DNA of 64,000 nucleotides from Mycobacterium sp. 1274761.0 (lineage in GTDB: Bacteria > Actinomycetota > Actinomycetes > Mycobacteriales > Mycobacteriaceae). Below the pieces are notes generated by a model that was given only the letters and a program-made list of their open reading frames with translations, was not told the origin of the DNA and searched no databases. The first letter of the stretch is position 1; every line of letters begins with the position of its first letter. Position numbers and translations under genes: made by a program. Shown one piece after another: positions 44,423 to 54,786 of this stretch. The stretch spans positions 23,657 through 87,656 of the forward strand of contig NZ_LZMC01000076.1 in NCBI RefSeq assembly GCF_001668615.1, read 5' to 3'.

Positions 44423-47206
44423 ATGACCACGTTCACACAGCAAGAGCTGGTCGATGGGCTGGTCACCGATGACTTCGATGACCACGTGCACGAGCGGCGG
44501 CCCAAGCGTCCGCCGCGGTGGTCGCTGAAGAATTGGCCGGTCCGCGCGAAGGTGTTCGCCATCGTGTTGGTGCCGCTGATTCTGGCCGGCGTCTTCGGCG
44601 GGTTGCGCGTGTACTCGAACGCGCTTGAGGCGCGTGATCTGCAACGCGCCGCCGATCGCGCCGAAATGGTGCCCGCGATCGTTAGCTACATGAACGCTCT
44701 CAACGCCGCGATGCTGGCCGTGCCCGCCGGCGACGCCCAGGCGGCGGTCAGCACCTTCGACGCCAGCCGCGCCGAGCTGCAGCGTCGGCTCAACGGCGCG
44801 ACCGACGTGCCACCCGACGTCGAAGCCGGCGTCACCAGCATGCTTCAGGGTGGCCAGGCGCTCATGGACAAGGTCACCTCCAACAGCATCGGCCTCGTCG
44901 ACCGGGTCACCCTGTACGCACCGATCCTGCTGACCTCCGAGGACGCGATCACCGGCTCGGTTCGCGTCGACGACGAACGCATCCGCACCCAGGCTCAGGG
45001 CCTCACCCGCGCCGTCGGCGCCCGGGGGCAGATGATGATGGAGCAGCTGCTGGTCAACTCGGGTGCCGAGCTGCCCGAGCCGGAGCAGCGCACGCGCATG
45101 ATCACCCTTGCAGGCACCGAACCGTCGACCCTGTTCGGGATGAGCCAGGTGCTCGGCATCGGCTCCGAGGAAGCCAAGCAGCTGCAGAGCGAGTACGTCC
45201 GCCGCACGGCGCTCATCTCGGATCCGACCATTCCTCTGGTCAACAACCCGGATATGACGGCGTCGCTGAAGGCGACCGATCAGATCGCTGCCCGCATGAT
45301 CGACCGCACCGTGCCCGCGGTCACCGGGGCGGTCAAGGCCGACGCCGCGGCCGCACGCACCGAGACGATCCGCGACTCTGCGATCGTGCTCGGTGCCATC
45401 GCACTGGCGCTGGTACTGGTCATCCTGGTGGCGCGCTCACTCGTCCGGCCGCTGCGCACGCTGCGCGACAGCGCACTGCGGGTGGCCCACGAGGATCTGG
45501 CCCGCGAAGTCGAACAGGTGCGCGCCGGCCGCGAGCCCGGCCCCGTCGACCGGATCCCGGTGCACACCAGCGAGGAAGTCGGCCAGGTCGCCCACGCCGT
45601 CGACGAGCTGCACGAGCAGGCCGTTCTTCTGGCTGGTGAGCAGAGCCGGCTCCAGCTCCAGATCGGCGACATGTTCGAGACGCTGTCCCGGCGCAGCCGC
45701 TCGCTGGTCGACCAGCAGCTCACGCTCATCGACCGGCTCGAACGCAACGAAGAGGACCCCGACCGGCTGGAGAGCCTGTTCCGGCTCGACCATCTGGCCG
45801 CGCGCATGCGCCGCAACGGTGCCAACCTGTTGGTGCTCGCCGGCGCGAAGGTGCCACGCGAGCAGGCCGAGCCGGTGCCCGTTTCGGACCTCATCCACGC
45901 CGCGGCGTCCGAGGTCGAGGACTACACCCGCGTGGTGACCGCCACCGTGCCCGACAGCGAGATCGTCGGATCGGTCGCGGGCGACCTCGTGCACCTGCTC
46001 GCCGAGCTGCTCGACAATGCGCTGCGGTATTCACCGCCGATCTCGCAGGTGCGGGTGTCCGGCGTGCATACCGGCAACGGCGGATTGGTCATCGAGGTCA
46101 GCGACATCGGACTCGGAATGACCGAATCCGATTTGCGAGTCGCCAACACCCGCCTGCAGTCCGGCGGCGAGGTGACGCCGTACACCGCCCGGCACATGGG
46201 TCTTTTCGTGGTGGGCCGGCTGGCGCAACAGCATGGGTTGGTGGTCCGGCTACGCAGCACCATTGCGGGAGAACAGGATTCGGGCACTACCGCCGGGGTG
46301 TACGTGCCGGCCGACTTGATCGTGCGCGGCGGCATGCGCGAGCGCTTCGACACCGGCGCGCTGGCCGCTGTCGCCGACGAGGCTGACGTCGCCGAATTCG
46401 CCGAGCCCGTGGCTCTCGCCGAGACCGACGACTACGGCGACGACGAGGATTACGGCACCTACGAGGACTACAGCGACGACAGCGATGTCGGCGATGAGGT
46501 CGATGATGTCGTTGCCGATCGGGTCAACGGTCATTCGGAGCTGCCGGTGTCGCTGCTGCCGCAACGCAGTCCCGGTGCGAGCGGCATCTCCGGCGGGCGG
46601 GTCGACGAGCGACCCGAGCCCGAGCCGGAGCCGGAGGCGCGGCCAGAACCTGTCGCAGAACAGCCGCGGCAGGCGCCCGTCGACACCTCGTCGTTCTTCG
46701 CCTCCCGAAGCCAGGCCCGACCCGAACCCGAGCCGTCGCCGCTGGAGCGGTTGTCATCACCGACGGCGGGAGCCGAGGATGCGATCTACCAGAAGATGGT
46801 GTCGGAATGGCTGATCGATCCGACGGAGCTGACCAACAGCAGGGACCTGAATTGGGAGTCGGTGTGGGACCACGGCTGGTCGGCCGCTGAGGCCGCCGAG
46901 GAGACGCCCGTGGTGGCGCATACCGAGGACGGTCTGCCCGTGCGTGAACCCGGCGCCCGCCTGGTGCCCGGCGCAGCGGCCTCCGCGTCGCGTCACGGCG
47001 CCAACGGCGGCTACACCAACGGCGGGGCACACCGCAACGACGACGACGATGACGCGGTAGAGTCGTCGGCCGAATTCGGTACCGGCTCGCAGGCGACACC
47101 GGTCCGCGACCCTGAGGCTGTCCGCGCAAGCATGAGCAGCCATTTCAGCGGCGTGCGCGCCGCCAGGTCGCACGCCAAGGAGACCAGAGGAACAGATAAC
47201 GCATGA
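44423..47206 (+). CDS. Conservon sensor histidine-kinase-like protein (Rv3365c homologue), 927 aa
   Basis: This first gene of a conservon-type operon couples a membrane sensor to a roadblock protein and small GTPase. Visible are a basic N-terminus and a first membrane helix ([20 protein letters not shown], about 40-60). A roughly 270-residue extracytoplasmic helical sensor follows, then a second helix ([19 protein letters not shown], about 320-340) and HAMP. Next is a dimerisation-like helix ([17 protein letters not shown]) and an HATPase domain with N-box [11 protein letters not shown] at about residue 530. The last 250 residues are acidic and disordered. No canonical receiver partner is nearby. 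Confidence 0.92.
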   Translation: MTTFTQQELVDGLVTDDFDDHVHERRPKRPPRWSLKNWPVRAKVFAIVLVPLILAGVFGGLRVYSNALEARDLQRAADRAEMVPAIVSYMNALNAAMLAVPAGDAQAAVSTFDASRAELQRRLNGATDVPPDVEAGVTSMLQGGQALMDKVTSNSIGLVDRVTLYAPILLTSEDAITGSVRVDDERIRTQAQGLTRAVGARGQMMMEQLLVNSGAELPEPEQRTRMITLAGTEPSTLFGMSQVLGIGSEEAKQLQSEYVRRTALISDPTIPLVNNPDMTASLKATDQIAARMIDRTVPAVTGAVKADAAAARTETIRDSAIVLGAIALALVLVILVARSLVRPLRTLRDSALRVAHEDLAREVEQVRAGREPGPVDRIPVHTSEEVGQVAHAVDELHEQAVLLAGEQSRLQLQIGDMFETLSRRSRSLVDQQLTLIDRLERNEEDPDRLESLFRLDHLAARMRRNGANLLVLAGAKVPREQAEPVPVSDLIHAAASEVEDYTRVVTATVPDSEIVGSVAGDLVHLLAELLDNALRYSPPISQVRVSGVHTGNGGLVIEVSDIGLGMTESDLRVANTRLQSGGEVTPYTARHMGLFVVGRLAQQHGLVVRLRSTIAGEQDSGTTAGVYVPADLIVRGGMRERFDTGALAAVADEADVAEFAEPVALAETDDYGDDEDYGTYEDYSDDSDVGDEVDDVVADRVNGHSELPVSLLPQRSPGASGISGGRVDERPEPEPEPEARPEPVAEQPRQAPVDTSSFFASRSQARPEPEPSPLERLSSPTAGAEDAIYQKMVSEWLIDPTELTNSRDLNWESVWDHGWSAAEAAEETPVVAHTEDGLPVREPGARLVPGAAASASRHGANGGYTNGGAHRNDDDDDAVESSAEFGTGSQATPVRDPEAVRASMSSHFSGVRAARSHAKETRGTDNA

Positions 47207-47655
47207 CCTTTCCGGAGGGCAGCAGCGATGCGACCCGGGATTCGATGAAGCCACGTTCGACGCAGCGCGAGTCGCTCGACTGGCTGGTCTCGAAGTTCGC
47301 CCGTGAAGTAGCCGGGGTCACGCATGCGGTTCTGGTGTCTGCCGACGGTCTTTTGATGGCCGCCAGTGAACACATGCCGATCGAGCGTGCCGACCAACTC
47401 GCGGCAGTGGCGTCTGGACTTGCCAGCCTGTCGACGGGTGCCTCGCAGCTCTTCAACGGCGGCTACGTGCTGCAGTCCGTCGTCGAGATGGAAAACGGTT
47501 ACCTGCTGCTGATGCGGGTCGGCGACGGCTCCAACCTCGCCACGCTGGCGACGACAGGGTGCGACATCGGTCAGATCGGCTACGAGATGACGATGCTCGT
47601 CGAACGCGTCGGCGCTGTCATCCAGTCGTCACGACGAGCCGCTTCGCACTCGTGA
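47203..47655 (+). CDS. Roadblock/LC7-domain protein (Rv3364c homologue), 150 aa
   Basis: This small roadblock protein is thought to act as regulator of the operon's GTPase. The core runs from [20 protein letters not shown] through [12 protein letters not shown] to [14 protein letters not shown], the roadblock alpha-beta-alpha pattern. ATG 47203 overlaps the kinase stop by four bases. A start at Met 15 (136 aa) would be nearer the M. tuberculosis length. The second gene of the operon. Confidence 0.92.
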   Translation: MTFPEGSSDATRDSMKPRSTQRESLDWLVSKFAREVAGVTHAVLVSADGLLMAASEHMPIERADQLAAVASGLASLSTGASQLFNGGYVLQSVVEMENGYLLLMRVGDGSNLATLATTGCDIGQIGYEMTMLVERVGAVIQSSRRAASHS

Positions 47656-47662
47656 GTGGGAC

Positions 47663-48037
47663 ATGGACGAACTCGAGCCTTCCGCCTCCGACGACCTGCC
47701 GAGCCTGGTACGGCCGTACACGCTGACCGCGGGGCGGACGAACTCGCGCATCAGCCTGCCGCTCGAGGCGCCGATCGAGGCCGTGCTGTCCGACAAGCCG
47801 CACCGGTGGCCGGGAACCGATGTGAGAGCACAGATTTGCGCGATGTGCGCCGAAAGCCCGTCGGTCGCCGAGATCTCCGCGCGACTATCATTACCAGTCG
47901 GCGTCGCGCGAGTGTTGATCGGCGACTTGGTGTCGGCGGGTCATCTGCGGGTGCGTACCACCTTGAGTGACCAGTCGAGCGTCGACGAACGACGTGAACT
48001 GATAGGAAGGACCCTCCGTGGCTTACGCGCACTATGA
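47663..48037 (+). CDS. DUF742 protein (Rv3363c homologue), 124 aa
   Basis: This conservon third component has a winged-helix-like region (IRAQICAMCAESPSVAEISA in spirit: CAESPSVAEISARLSLPVGV), then ARVLIGDLVSAGHLRVR. The N-terminus RPYTLTAGRTNSRISLPLEA is the DUF742 signature. The family is thought to assist the GTPase, and DNA binding is unproven. It overlaps the start of the GTPase by 20 bases and follows the roadblock gene by seven, so all are translated from one mRNA. Confidence 0.9.
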   Translation: MDELEPSASDDLPSLVRPYTLTAGRTNSRISLPLEAPIEAVLSDKPHRWPGTDVRAQICAMCAESPSVAEISARLSLPVGVARVLIGDLVSAGHLRVRTTLSDQSSVDERRELIGRTLRGLRAL

Positions 48038-48611
48038 GGGTCATCAGTTCGAGGGTCATAAGGCGTCGACCAAGATCGTCATCTCGGGCGGTTTCGGTGC
48101 CGGCAAGACCACCTTCGTCGGCTCGGTCTCCGAGATCATGCCGCTGCGCACCGAGGCGCTGGTGACGAACGCCTCGGCCGGCCTCGACGGGTTGGAGGCC
48201 ACGCCCGACAAGCGGACCACCACGGTGGCGATGGACTTCGGCCGCATCACCCTCGATGAGGACCTCGTGCTCTATCTCTTCGGCACGCCGGGGCAGCGGC
48301 GCTTCTGGTTCATGTGGGACGACCTGGTCCGCGGCGCGATCGGTGCCATCATCCTCGTCGACGTCCGCCGTCTCCAGGACAGCTTCGCAGCGGTGGACTT
48401 CTTCGAGGCCCGCAAGATGCCATTCCTGATCGCGATCAACGAATTCGACGGTGCTCCACGACATCCGCCGCACGAGGTGCGCAAGGCGCTGACCCTGCCC
48501 GACGGCATTCCGATCATCACGGTCGATGCTCGGGACCGACAGTCTTCGACGGACGCGCTCATCGCCGTCGCCGAGTACGCACTGAACGTGCTGCCGTCGG
48601 TGTCCGGTTGA
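48018..48611 (+). CDS. Conservon GTP-binding protein (Rv3362c homologue), 197 aa
   Basis: This small Ras-like GTPase of the CvnD type has the P-loop ISGGFGAGKTTFVGSVSEI near residue 18. TTVAMDFGRI is the switch I region and LFGTPGQRRFWFMW (G3) has the usual DxxGQ altered to GTPGQ. NEFDGA is the G4 element. Such MglA-like proteins are switched by the roadblock partner. GTG 48018 was taken. It ends five bases before mfpA, tying the fluoroquinolone-tolerance protein to this signalling operon. Confidence 0.92.
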   Translation: MAYAHYEGHQFEGHKASTKIVISGGFGAGKTTFVGSVSEIMPLRTEALVTNASAGLDGLEATPDKRTTTVAMDFGRITLDEDLVLYLFGTPGQRRFWFMWDDLVRGAIGAIILVDVRRLQDSFAAVDFFEARKMPFLIAINEFDGAPRHPPHEVRKALTLPDGIPIITVDARDRQSSTDALIAVAEYALNVLPSVSG

Positions 48612-48615
48612 TCGC

Positions 48616-49179
48616 GTGGCACAAGCCGAAACAGTCTGGACAGAAAAGGAATTCGTCGATCACGACTTCCGCGACGATGATCTGAGCCGGCTGCGCACCG
48701 AGCGAGTTGTGTTCACCGAGTGCGACTTCAGCGGTGTCGACATGGGTGAGTCCGTCCATATCGGATCGGCCTTCCGGAACTGCATCTTCCGTCGGACGAC
48801 GCTGTGGCACAGCACGTTTCGTCATTGCAGTTTGCTGGGCTCGGTGTTCATCGAATGCCGTCTGCGGCCGATGGCGTTCGTCGAGGTCGACTTCACGCTG
48901 GCGGTCCTCGGCGATTGCGACCTGCGCGGCGTGGACCTATCGGACTGCAGGCTCAGCGAAACCGGGCTGGTGAAGGCCGATTTGCGTAAGGCGGTGTTAC
49001 GCGGTGCCGACCTGCGGGGTGCGCGCACACAGGACACCCGAATGGACGAGGCCGACCTACGCGGCGCCCGCGTCGACCCGACGCTGTGGACCACCGCGTC
49101 CCTGCGCGGTGCGCGCATCGATATCGGGCAGGCGCTGGCCTTCGCCGCCGCGCAGGGGCTCGACGTGCACGGCGAGTGA
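48616..49179 (+). CDS. mfpA: Pentapeptide-repeat protein MfpA, DNA-mimic gyrase regulator, 187 aa
   Basis: MfpA forms a right-handed quadrilateral beta-helix that mimics DNA, binds gyrase and lowers fluoroquinolone susceptibility. About 30 pentapeptide repeats of A(D/N)LXX/F type are visible, for example CDFSGVDMGES, CDLRGVDLSDC and ADLRKAVLRGADLRGARTQD. The length is close to the 183-residue M. tuberculosis protein. GTG 48616 lies five bases after the GTPase stop. It is the last gene of the Rv3365c-Rv3361c operon, and the GTPase is reported to influence MfpA action in M. smegmatis. Confidence 0.95.
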   Translation: MAQAETVWTEKEFVDHDFRDDDLSRLRTERVVFTECDFSGVDMGESVHIGSAFRNCIFRRTTLWHSTFRHCSLLGSVFIECRLRPMAFVEVDFTLAVLGDCDLRGVDLSDCRLSETGLVKADLRKAVLRGADLRGARTQDTRMDEADLRGARVDPTLWTTASLRGARIDIGQALAFAAAQGLDVHGE

Positions 49180-49192
49180 CGGGCTCAGCCGG

Positions 49193-49549
49193 TCAGCCCG
49201 GCGCCTGCGTGCAGAAGTTGGCGCGGGCGGCACGCACCACCACCGCCGCCTGATCGGGGCTCGCGCCGTACTGGGTCGCGGTCCCGTCGATGGTGCCCTG
49301 GGTGCCCGAGCCGGTATAGAGCAACCGGCACGCTCCGCGTCCCGCCATCAGCAGCGTGTCATCGTCGGCGGACCAGGCGCCGCGGACGGCTCCCAGGTAG
49401 TTGTGGTCCTCGGAGTTGAGGGGGATCGCCCATGCCGATGCGGGGGCCGCAGCGGATGCCAGCAATGCTGTGGCCGCAGCTGCACCGGCGATCAAGCGAA
49501 CACTTTGTCTGCGAGTTGACGTAGCTGTCCATCTTCCTGTGGCGTACAC
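49193..49549 (-). CDS. Secreted DUF732-type protein, about 118 aa
   Basis: A signal peptide (RLIAGAAAATALLASAAAPA) precedes a mature domain with HNYLGAVRGAWSADDDTLLM, GRGACRLLYTG and AAVVVRAARANFCTQAPG. Two cysteines and this layout are typical of the small exported DUF732 proteins of mycobacteria. GTG 49549 provides a basic N-region before the signal helix; the longer upstream frame is not protein-like. It lies in the same orientation as the ABC transporter upstream, 47 bases after it, and converges on mfpA. Confidence 0.75.
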   Translation of the reverse strand: MYATGRWTATSTRRQSVRLIAGAAAATALLASAAAPASAWAIPLNSEDHNYLGAVRGAWSADDDTLLMAGRGACRLLYTGSGTQGTIDGTATQYGASPDQAAVVVRAARANFCTQAPG

Positions 49550-49596
49550 CCCGCACGGGGCGGTCAGATGTTTGCCGACAGCACGGCGCAGCACAT

Positions 49597-52233
49597 CTAG
49601 CCGGCTTTGAGGCGGATCTTCCAGCGCACCAAGGTCAGGTAGCCGATGCAGATGCACCCGAGCATGGCCATGTTGAACCACCAGGTGCCGGGTTCGTGTC
49701 TCCAGTGCGAGTCCTGCGGTGTCAGCGGTCCCGGTACCAGCCTGATGAGGTCGATCGTCGACGCGGTGAGCGCGAATCCCCACCGCGCCGGCGTGAACCA
49801 GGAGAGCTGGTCGAGCACGATGCGGCCGGTCACCGGAATCATGCCGCCCTGGAACACCAGCTGCGACATGATCGCCACCACCAGCAGCGGCATGATCTGC
49901 TCATTCGACTTGGCCAGTGCCGACAGCGCCAAACCGACCATCGCGGCGGCCACGCAACAGGCCGCGACGTCGACAAACAGCTCGAGGGTCCGGTTGGGGA
50001 TCACCGCGCCGCTGGTCACCGCGCCCGGGCCCCATTTCTTACCCCACACGTTGATGGCGACGACGATCGCCGACTGGATGATGGCGAAGATGGCGAAGAC
50101 GATCACCTTGGCGAGCAGGTACGCCGTCGTCGAGAGGCCCACGGCCTGCTCGCGCAGGAAGATGGCGCGTTCGCCGATCAGCGCGCGGATCGTCAGGGCG
50201 GTGCCCATGAAGATGGCGCCGACATTGAGCAGCACCAGGATCTGGCCCGGCTCGTTGGGCGCCTCACCGCCCTTGATGGCGGGCACCGGCACGCCGAACC
50301 CGACGTCACCGGGCACCGACAGCGACAGCACGCCCATGATGAACGGCAGGAATGCCAGGAAGACGAAGTAGCCGCGGTCGGAGACGATCAGCCTCATCTG
50401 CCGTCGCGCGATCGTCGAGAACTGTCTTCGCAAGCTGGTGCGGGTCGGGTTGCCCAGATCGGCGGGTGACTGCGCCGCGGGCGGTGGGGGCGGCGGCCCG
50501 TGCTGGGCGAGGTATCGCTGGTGTGCCGCATCGGGGTCGCGGGCGACGGTGCTGAAGATGTCGGCCCAGTTCGTGGTCCCCATCGAGGCGCCGATCTGGC
50601 TCGGTGGACCGTAGAACGCGGTCTTGCCGCCGGGCGCCAGCAGGAGCACCTGATCGCACACGTCGAGGTAGGACAGCGAGTGGGTGACCACCAGCACCAC
50701 GCGGCCCGCGTCGGCGAGCTGGCGCAACATCGTCATGACCTGGCGGTCCAGCGCGGGATCCAGACCCGACGTCGGCTCGTCGAGCAGTAGCAGCGACGGG
50801 CCGGTCAACAGCTCCATGGCGACCGACGCGCGCTTGCGCTGGCCGCCGGACAGCTTGTCGACGCGGGTCTCGCGGTGCTGCGTCATCTCGAGTTCCTCGA
50901 GCACGTTGGCGACGACGCGGGCGCGGTCTTCCTTCGTGGTGTCGGGGGGCAGCCGCAGTTCGGCGGCGTACATCAGTGCCTGGTTCACGGTCAGCTGGCC
51001 GTGCACGACGTCGTCCTGCGGCACCATGCCGATCCGGGAACGCAGCGATGCGTACTCGGCATGGATGTCGTGGCCTTCGAACGACACCGTGCCGCTGGTG
51101 GGATGGGTGTAGCCCGCGACCAACCGCGCGAAGGTCGACTTGCCCGCGCCCGACGGCCCAATGACCGCGGTCAGGGTGCCGGGCCGCGCCGAAATCGAGA
51201 TGTTGTTCAGGAGCGTCTTGTTGCCCTCGATGGTCCAGGTGACGCCGTGCACCTCGAGACCGCCGGTGCCGGTGGCGGCGCTGGTCTCGGTGCGACGGGA
51301 CAGAGTGCCGCCGCTGAACACCAGGTCAATGTTGCCGATGGTGACGGTGTCACCCTCGTGCAGGACGGCGCTGTCGACGCGGGCGCCGTTGACGAACGTG
51401 CCGTTGATGCTGCGGTTGTCGCGGATCTCTGCGCTGCCGTCGGGGTTGGGCACCAGGGTGGCGTGGTGACGCGACGCCAGCACGTCGGGGATGACGATGT
51501 CGTTGTCGGTGTTGCGGCCGATCTTGATCGACCCGGGGGGCGCCTCGGCCGGGCGGCTCGGCCGGAGGATCTTCAGCATGCTCGTCGCGAGGTTGCCCTC
51601 GGTCGAGCGCGGCGCGGCGGCGGGTCCGATGGCCGTCACCGACTCCAGCGCCGGCTGGGACAGCGCGGGCTGGGCCGCTTGTTGCGACGCATAGGTAGCC
51701 GCAGGCGGGCGGGTCGGCTGCGACGGCGGCCCGGCGTAGTTGGGCTGCGGGGCACTGGGGTAGCGCGGCTGCTGGGTCGAGGGGTAGCCCTGCTGGGGAC
51801 CGGACGGGTAGGCCGGCGGCCGGGAGATCGGCGGCTGCTGCGTCGGCGGTCCCTGCGGGGCGGACCGTGTTCCGCCCGGACGGGCGATCGGAATCGCCGA
51901 CGTCGGCGGTCGGCCCGTGGCTTGCTGCCTGCCCACCTCGAACGTCAGCTCGGGGCCATCCGGGTTGCCGATGTTGACGTGCTGGCCGTCGCGGACGTCG
52001 ACGGTCGGCACCCGGCGTCCGTTGACGAACATGCCGTTGAGGCTGCCGTTGTCGATCGCGATCCACCGGCCCTGGTCAAAACGCAGCACCAGATGTGCGC
52101 GGGAGATCAAGGGGTGGGCGATGCGGACGTCGGCACGCAGATCGCGGCCAATGACGACATCGCTTCCGGCGGCGAAGGTCCGCGCTGACCCGTCGTACCG
52201 AACGGTCAGCGCAGGCGTGGCGGGTCGGCTCAT
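49597..52233 (-). CDS. FHA-domain ABC exporter (Rv1747-like), ATPase fused to permease, 878 aa
   Basis: Rv1747 exports lipo-oligosaccharide and related lipids and is switched by Ser/Thr kinase phosphorylation. FHA domain 1 (about 10-90) carries VIGRD, ISRAHLVLR and NGSLNGMFVNG. A Pro/Gln/Ser-rich linker follows, with possible phospho-Thr sites. FHA domain 2 (about 210-290) has IKIGRNTDND, ASRHHATL and NRSINGTFVNG. The ATPase (about 310-540) has GPSGAGKSTFARL, LSGGQRKRASVAME and LLLLDEPTSGLD, and six membrane helices follow. ATG 52233 was taken; TTG 52242 is an alternative. The M. tuberculosis Rv1747 locus is elsewhere, so this copy is relocated. Confidence 0.93.
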   Translation of the reverse strand: MSRPATPALTVRYDGSARTFAAGSDVVIGRDLRADVRIAHPLISRAHLVLRFDQGRWIAIDNGSLNGMFVNGRRVPTVDVRDGQHVNIGNPDGPELTFEVGRQQATGRPPTSAIPIARPGGTRSAPQGPPTQQPPISRPPAYPSGPQQGYPSTQQPRYPSAPQPNYAGPPSQPTRPPAATYASQQAAQPALSQPALESVTAIGPAAAPRSTEGNLATSMLKILRPSRPAEAPPGSIKIGRNTDNDIVIPDVLASRHHATLVPNPDGSAEIRDNRSINGTFVNGARVDSAVLHEGDTVTIGNIDLVFSGGTLSRRTETSAATGTGGLEVHGVTWTIEGNKTLLNNISISARPGTLTAVIGPSGAGKSTFARLVAGYTHPTSGTVSFEGHDIHAEYASLRSRIGMVPQDDVVHGQLTVNQALMYAAELRLPPDTTKEDRARVVANVLEELEMTQHRETRVDKLSGGQRKRASVAMELLTGPSLLLLDEPTSGLDPALDRQVMTMLRQLADAGRVVLVVTHSLSYLDVCDQVLLLAPGGKTAFYGPPSQIGASMGTTNWADIFSTVARDPDAAHQRYLAQHGPPPPPPAAQSPADLGNPTRTSLRRQFSTIARRQMRLIVSDRGYFVFLAFLPFIMGVLSLSVPGDVGFGVPVPAIKGGEAPNEPGQILVLLNVGAIFMGTALTIRALIGERAIFLREQAVGLSTTAYLLAKVIVFAIFAIIQSAIVVAINVWGKKWGPGAVTSGAVIPNRTLELFVDVAACCVAAAMVGLALSALAKSNEQIMPLLVVAIMSQLVFQGGMIPVTGRIVLDQLSWFTPARWGFALTASTIDLIRLVPGPLTPQDSHWRHEPGTWWFNMAMLGCICIGYLTLVRWKIRLKAG

Positions 52234-52292
52234 CGCGACCAACTCTATAGGTATTGGATTGTTCTGCGGCGACTGTTAGGGGTGCTTGCCGG

Positions 52293-53510
52293 TCATCCCG
52301 GCGATCCGGTCACCACGCAGTGGGTGTGGCTGTAGATCGTGGGCATGCACTGGTTGCAATGAGTGCACACCGACCGGACAGAGCCCGGACTCTCTTCGTC
52401 CTTGATGCGGTTGATCAGATCGGGTTCAGCCAGCAGCGCGCGGCCCATGGCGACGAAGTCGAAACCCTCGGCCATCGCCAGGTCCATCGTCTCGCGATTG
52501 GTGATGCCGCCGAGCAAGATCAGCGGCAGCTTGAGCTCGGCACGGAACTGCTTGGCCTCGCGCAGCAAGAACGCCTCGCGGTAAGGGTATTCACGCAGGA
52601 ACTTCTTGCCGGTCATCCGGATACCCCACCGGATTGGCGGTTTGAACGCGCCCGCGAACTCCTTGACCGGCGCGTCGCCGCGGAACAAGTACATCGGGTT
52701 GACCAGCGAGCTGCCCGCGGTGAGCTCGATCGCGTCCAGGCAGCCGTCCTCCTCGAGCCACTTCGCGGTCTGCAGCGACTCCTCGAGCGAGATGCCGCCG
52801 CGCACACCGTCGCTCATGTTGAGCTTCGCGGTCACCGCGATGGGGTTGCCTTCTTTTTCCACCGCCTGGCGCACCGCCCGCACTACACCCCGCGCGACTT
52901 TGGCGCGGTTCTCCAGCGAGCCGCCGAACTCGTCGGTGCGCCGGTTGAGCAGCGGGCTGAGGAACGAACTCGCGAGATAGTTGTGACCCAAGTGGATTTC
53001 GACGGCGTCGAAGCCGGATTCGATGGCGTAGCGCGCGGCATCGGCGTGTGCCGCGGTGACGTCTCGGATGTCGTCGATGGTGGCCTTCTTGGCGAACCGC
53101 ATGGACAGCGGGTTGAAGAACCGCACCGGTGCCAGCGCCTTGGCCTTGTTGGTGCGCGCATTGGCGACGGGTCCGGCGTGCCCGATCTGGGCGCTGATCG
53201 CCGCGCCCTCGGCGTGGATCGTTTCGGTCAGCCGCTTCAGCCCGGGCACCGCATCGGGGCGCATCCAGATCTGCCAGCCGTCGGTGCGTCCGCCCGGCGA
53301 GACGGCGCAGTAGGCGACCGTGGTCATGCCGACGCCGCCGGCGGCGGGCAGGCGGTGGTAGGTGATCAGATCGTCGGTGACGAGGGCGTTGGGAGTGGAC
53401 GCCTCGAAGGTGGCTGCCTTGATGATGCGGTTGCGCAGCGTCACCGGGCCGAGCTTGGCGGGGGCGAACACATTGGGCTGAGCTTGTCGCTCTTCACCCG
53501 AGAGGCTCAT
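52293..53510 (-). CDS. NADH:flavin oxidoreductase of the old-yellow-enzyme family (Rv3359-like), 405 aa
   Basis: This FMN-dependent ene-reductase-type barrel begins [35 protein letters not shown] and [20 protein letters not shown] (His/Asn-type active site) follow, then [20 protein letters not shown], the OYE signature. The C-terminal [17 protein letters not shown] cysteines may bind metal or an iron-sulfur centre, but the extra flavodoxin domain of 2,4-dienoyl-CoA reductase is absent. ATG 53510 was taken (ATG 53522 is possible). It is divergent from folD with 82 bases between. Confidence 0.9.
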   Translation of the reverse strand: MSLSGEERQAQPNVFAPAKLGPVTLRNRIIKAATFEASTPNALVTDDLITYHRLPAAGGVGMTTVAYCAVSPGGRTDGWQIWMRPDAVPGLKRLTETIHAEGAAISAQIGHAGPVANARTNKAKALAPVRFFNPLSMRFAKKATIDDIRDVTAAHADAARYAIESGFDAVEIHLGHNYLASSFLSPLLNRRTDEFGGSLENRAKVARGVVRAVRQAVEKEGNPIAVTAKLNMSDGVRGGISLEESLQTAKWLEEDGCLDAIELTAGSSLVNPMYLFRGDAPVKEFAGAFKPPIRWGIRMTGKKFLREYPYREAFLLREAKQFRAELKLPLILLGGITNRETMDLAMAEGFDFVAMGRALLAEPDLINRIKDEESPGSVRSVCTHCNQCMPTIYSHTHCVVTGSPG

Positions 53511-53592
53511 CGCCGAGTCCATACACCTGAGCCTGCCACAGCGCATGCCAGACTGGGATGACAGGGCGAGCGAAGCGACGGGAGAGTCTTGC

Positions 53593-54444
53593 GTGGGTGC
53601 GATCACTTTGGACGGCAAGGCCACGCGCGACGAGATTTTCGTCGACCTCAAGGAGCGGGTAGCCAAGTTGACCGCCGCCGGGCGCACACCGGGTCTCGGC
53701 ACGGTGCTGGTCGGCGACGATCCCGGATCGCAGGCCTACGTTCGCGGCAAGCATTCCGACTGCGCCAAGGTCGGCATCAACTCGATCCGGCGTGACCTAC
53801 CCGCTGACATCAGCCAAGCCACTCTCGACGAGACCATCGATGAGCTGAACGCCAACCCGGAGTGCACCGGCTACATCGTGCAGCTGCCGCTGCCCAAACA
53901 TCTCAACGAGAACGCCGCGCTGGAGCGCCTGGATCCGGGCAAGGACGCTGACGGCCTGCACCCGATGAACCTGGGACGGTTGGTGCTCAACGAGCCGGCG
54001 CCACTGCCGTGCACCCCGCGCGGCATCGTGCACCTGCTGCGCCGCTACGAGGTGGAGATCGCGGGCGTTCAGGTCGTGGTGATCGGCAGGGGAGTGACGG
54101 TCGGCAGGCCGCTCGGGCTGCTGCTCACCCGTCGCTCGGAGAACGCCACGGTGACGTTGTGCCACACCGCCACTCGGCACCTTCCGCAGCTGACCCGCGA
54201 GGCCGACATCATTATCGCCGCCGCTGGTGTGTCGCACATGGTGACCGCCGAGATGGTGCGTCCCGGCGCGGCCGTCGTCGATGTCGGTGTCAGCCGCGAC
54301 GAGAACGGCAAGCTGGTCGGTGACGTGGCGCCCGACGTCTGGGAGGTGGCAGGCCACGTCTCGCCCAACCCCGGCGGTGTCGGACCGTTGACGCGGGCAT
54401 TTCTACTGACCAACGTCGTCGAGTTGGCCGAACGCGCCCCATGA
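53593..54444 (+). CDS. folD: Methylenetetrahydrofolate dehydrogenase/cyclohydrolase FolD, 283 aa
   Basis: This bifunctional enzyme interconverts methylene-, methenyl- and formyl-tetrahydrofolate, supplying one-carbon units for purines and formyl-Met. The substrate Lys is in [15 protein letters not shown] (about residue 56), [13 protein letters not shown] lies near 98, and the NADP-binding segment is [31 protein letters not shown] at the end is the FolD signature. GTG 53593 with CGGGAGAG upstream gives the family length. The stop overlaps the next gene (ATGA). Confidence 0.97.
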   Translation: MGAITLDGKATRDEIFVDLKERVAKLTAAGRTPGLGTVLVGDDPGSQAYVRGKHSDCAKVGINSIRRDLPADISQATLDETIDELNANPECTGYIVQLPLPKHLNENAALERLDPGKDADGLHPMNLGRLVLNEPAPLPCTPRGIVHLLRRYEVEIAGVQVVVIGRGVTVGRPLGLLLTRRSENATVTLCHTATRHLPQLTREADIIIAAAGVSHMVTAEMVRPGAAVVDVGVSRDENGKLVGDVAPDVWEVAGHVSPNPGGVGPLTRAFLLTNVVELAERAP

Positions 54445-54734
54445 CCCCTCGCGAGTTGGCCCGCAAGGTGTTCGGCGGCCAGTGGCCCATCCTGCTGGTG
54501 GGTGTCTTCTTCGTGGCCGCGTTCATTCTGGTGATCGCCGGTTACTGGCGCCGCGGCGCGCTGGTGATCGGCATCGGTGTCGCGGCCGCGGCGGCGCTGC
54601 GGATCGCGTTGACCGACGAACGGGCGGGTCTACTTGCGGTGCGCAGCAAGGGCATTGACTTCGTCACCACGGCCACGGTCAGCGCCACCGTGCTCTACAT
54701 CGCCTGGACCATCGACCCGTTGGGCACCAGCTAG
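54441..54734 (+). CDS. DUF3017 small membrane protein (Rv3355c homologue), 97 aa
   Basis: Three membrane helices are visible: [38 protein letters not shown] and [18 protein letters not shown]. The protein is of unknown function and is coupled to folD by a four-base overlap in mycobacteria. It converges on the zeta-toxin gene, 52 bases away, where the toxin-antitoxin pair interrupts the conserved order. Confidence 0.88.
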   Translation: MTPRELARKVFGGQWPILLVGVFFVAAFILVIAGYWRRGALVIGIGVAAAAALRIALTDERAGLLAVRSKGIDFVTTATVSATVLYIAWTIDPLGTS

Positions 54735-54786
54735 CCCGTGCCCTTTCTTTTGCGCCGAAACTCACGTACGGGCGGAAATGTGCGAG

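Noticed and set aside
50875..52188. A 437-codon forward frame opposite the FHA exporter
   Set aside because: It is a Gly/Arg/Val-rich shadow; the reverse strand encodes two FHA domains and an ATPase with all motifs.
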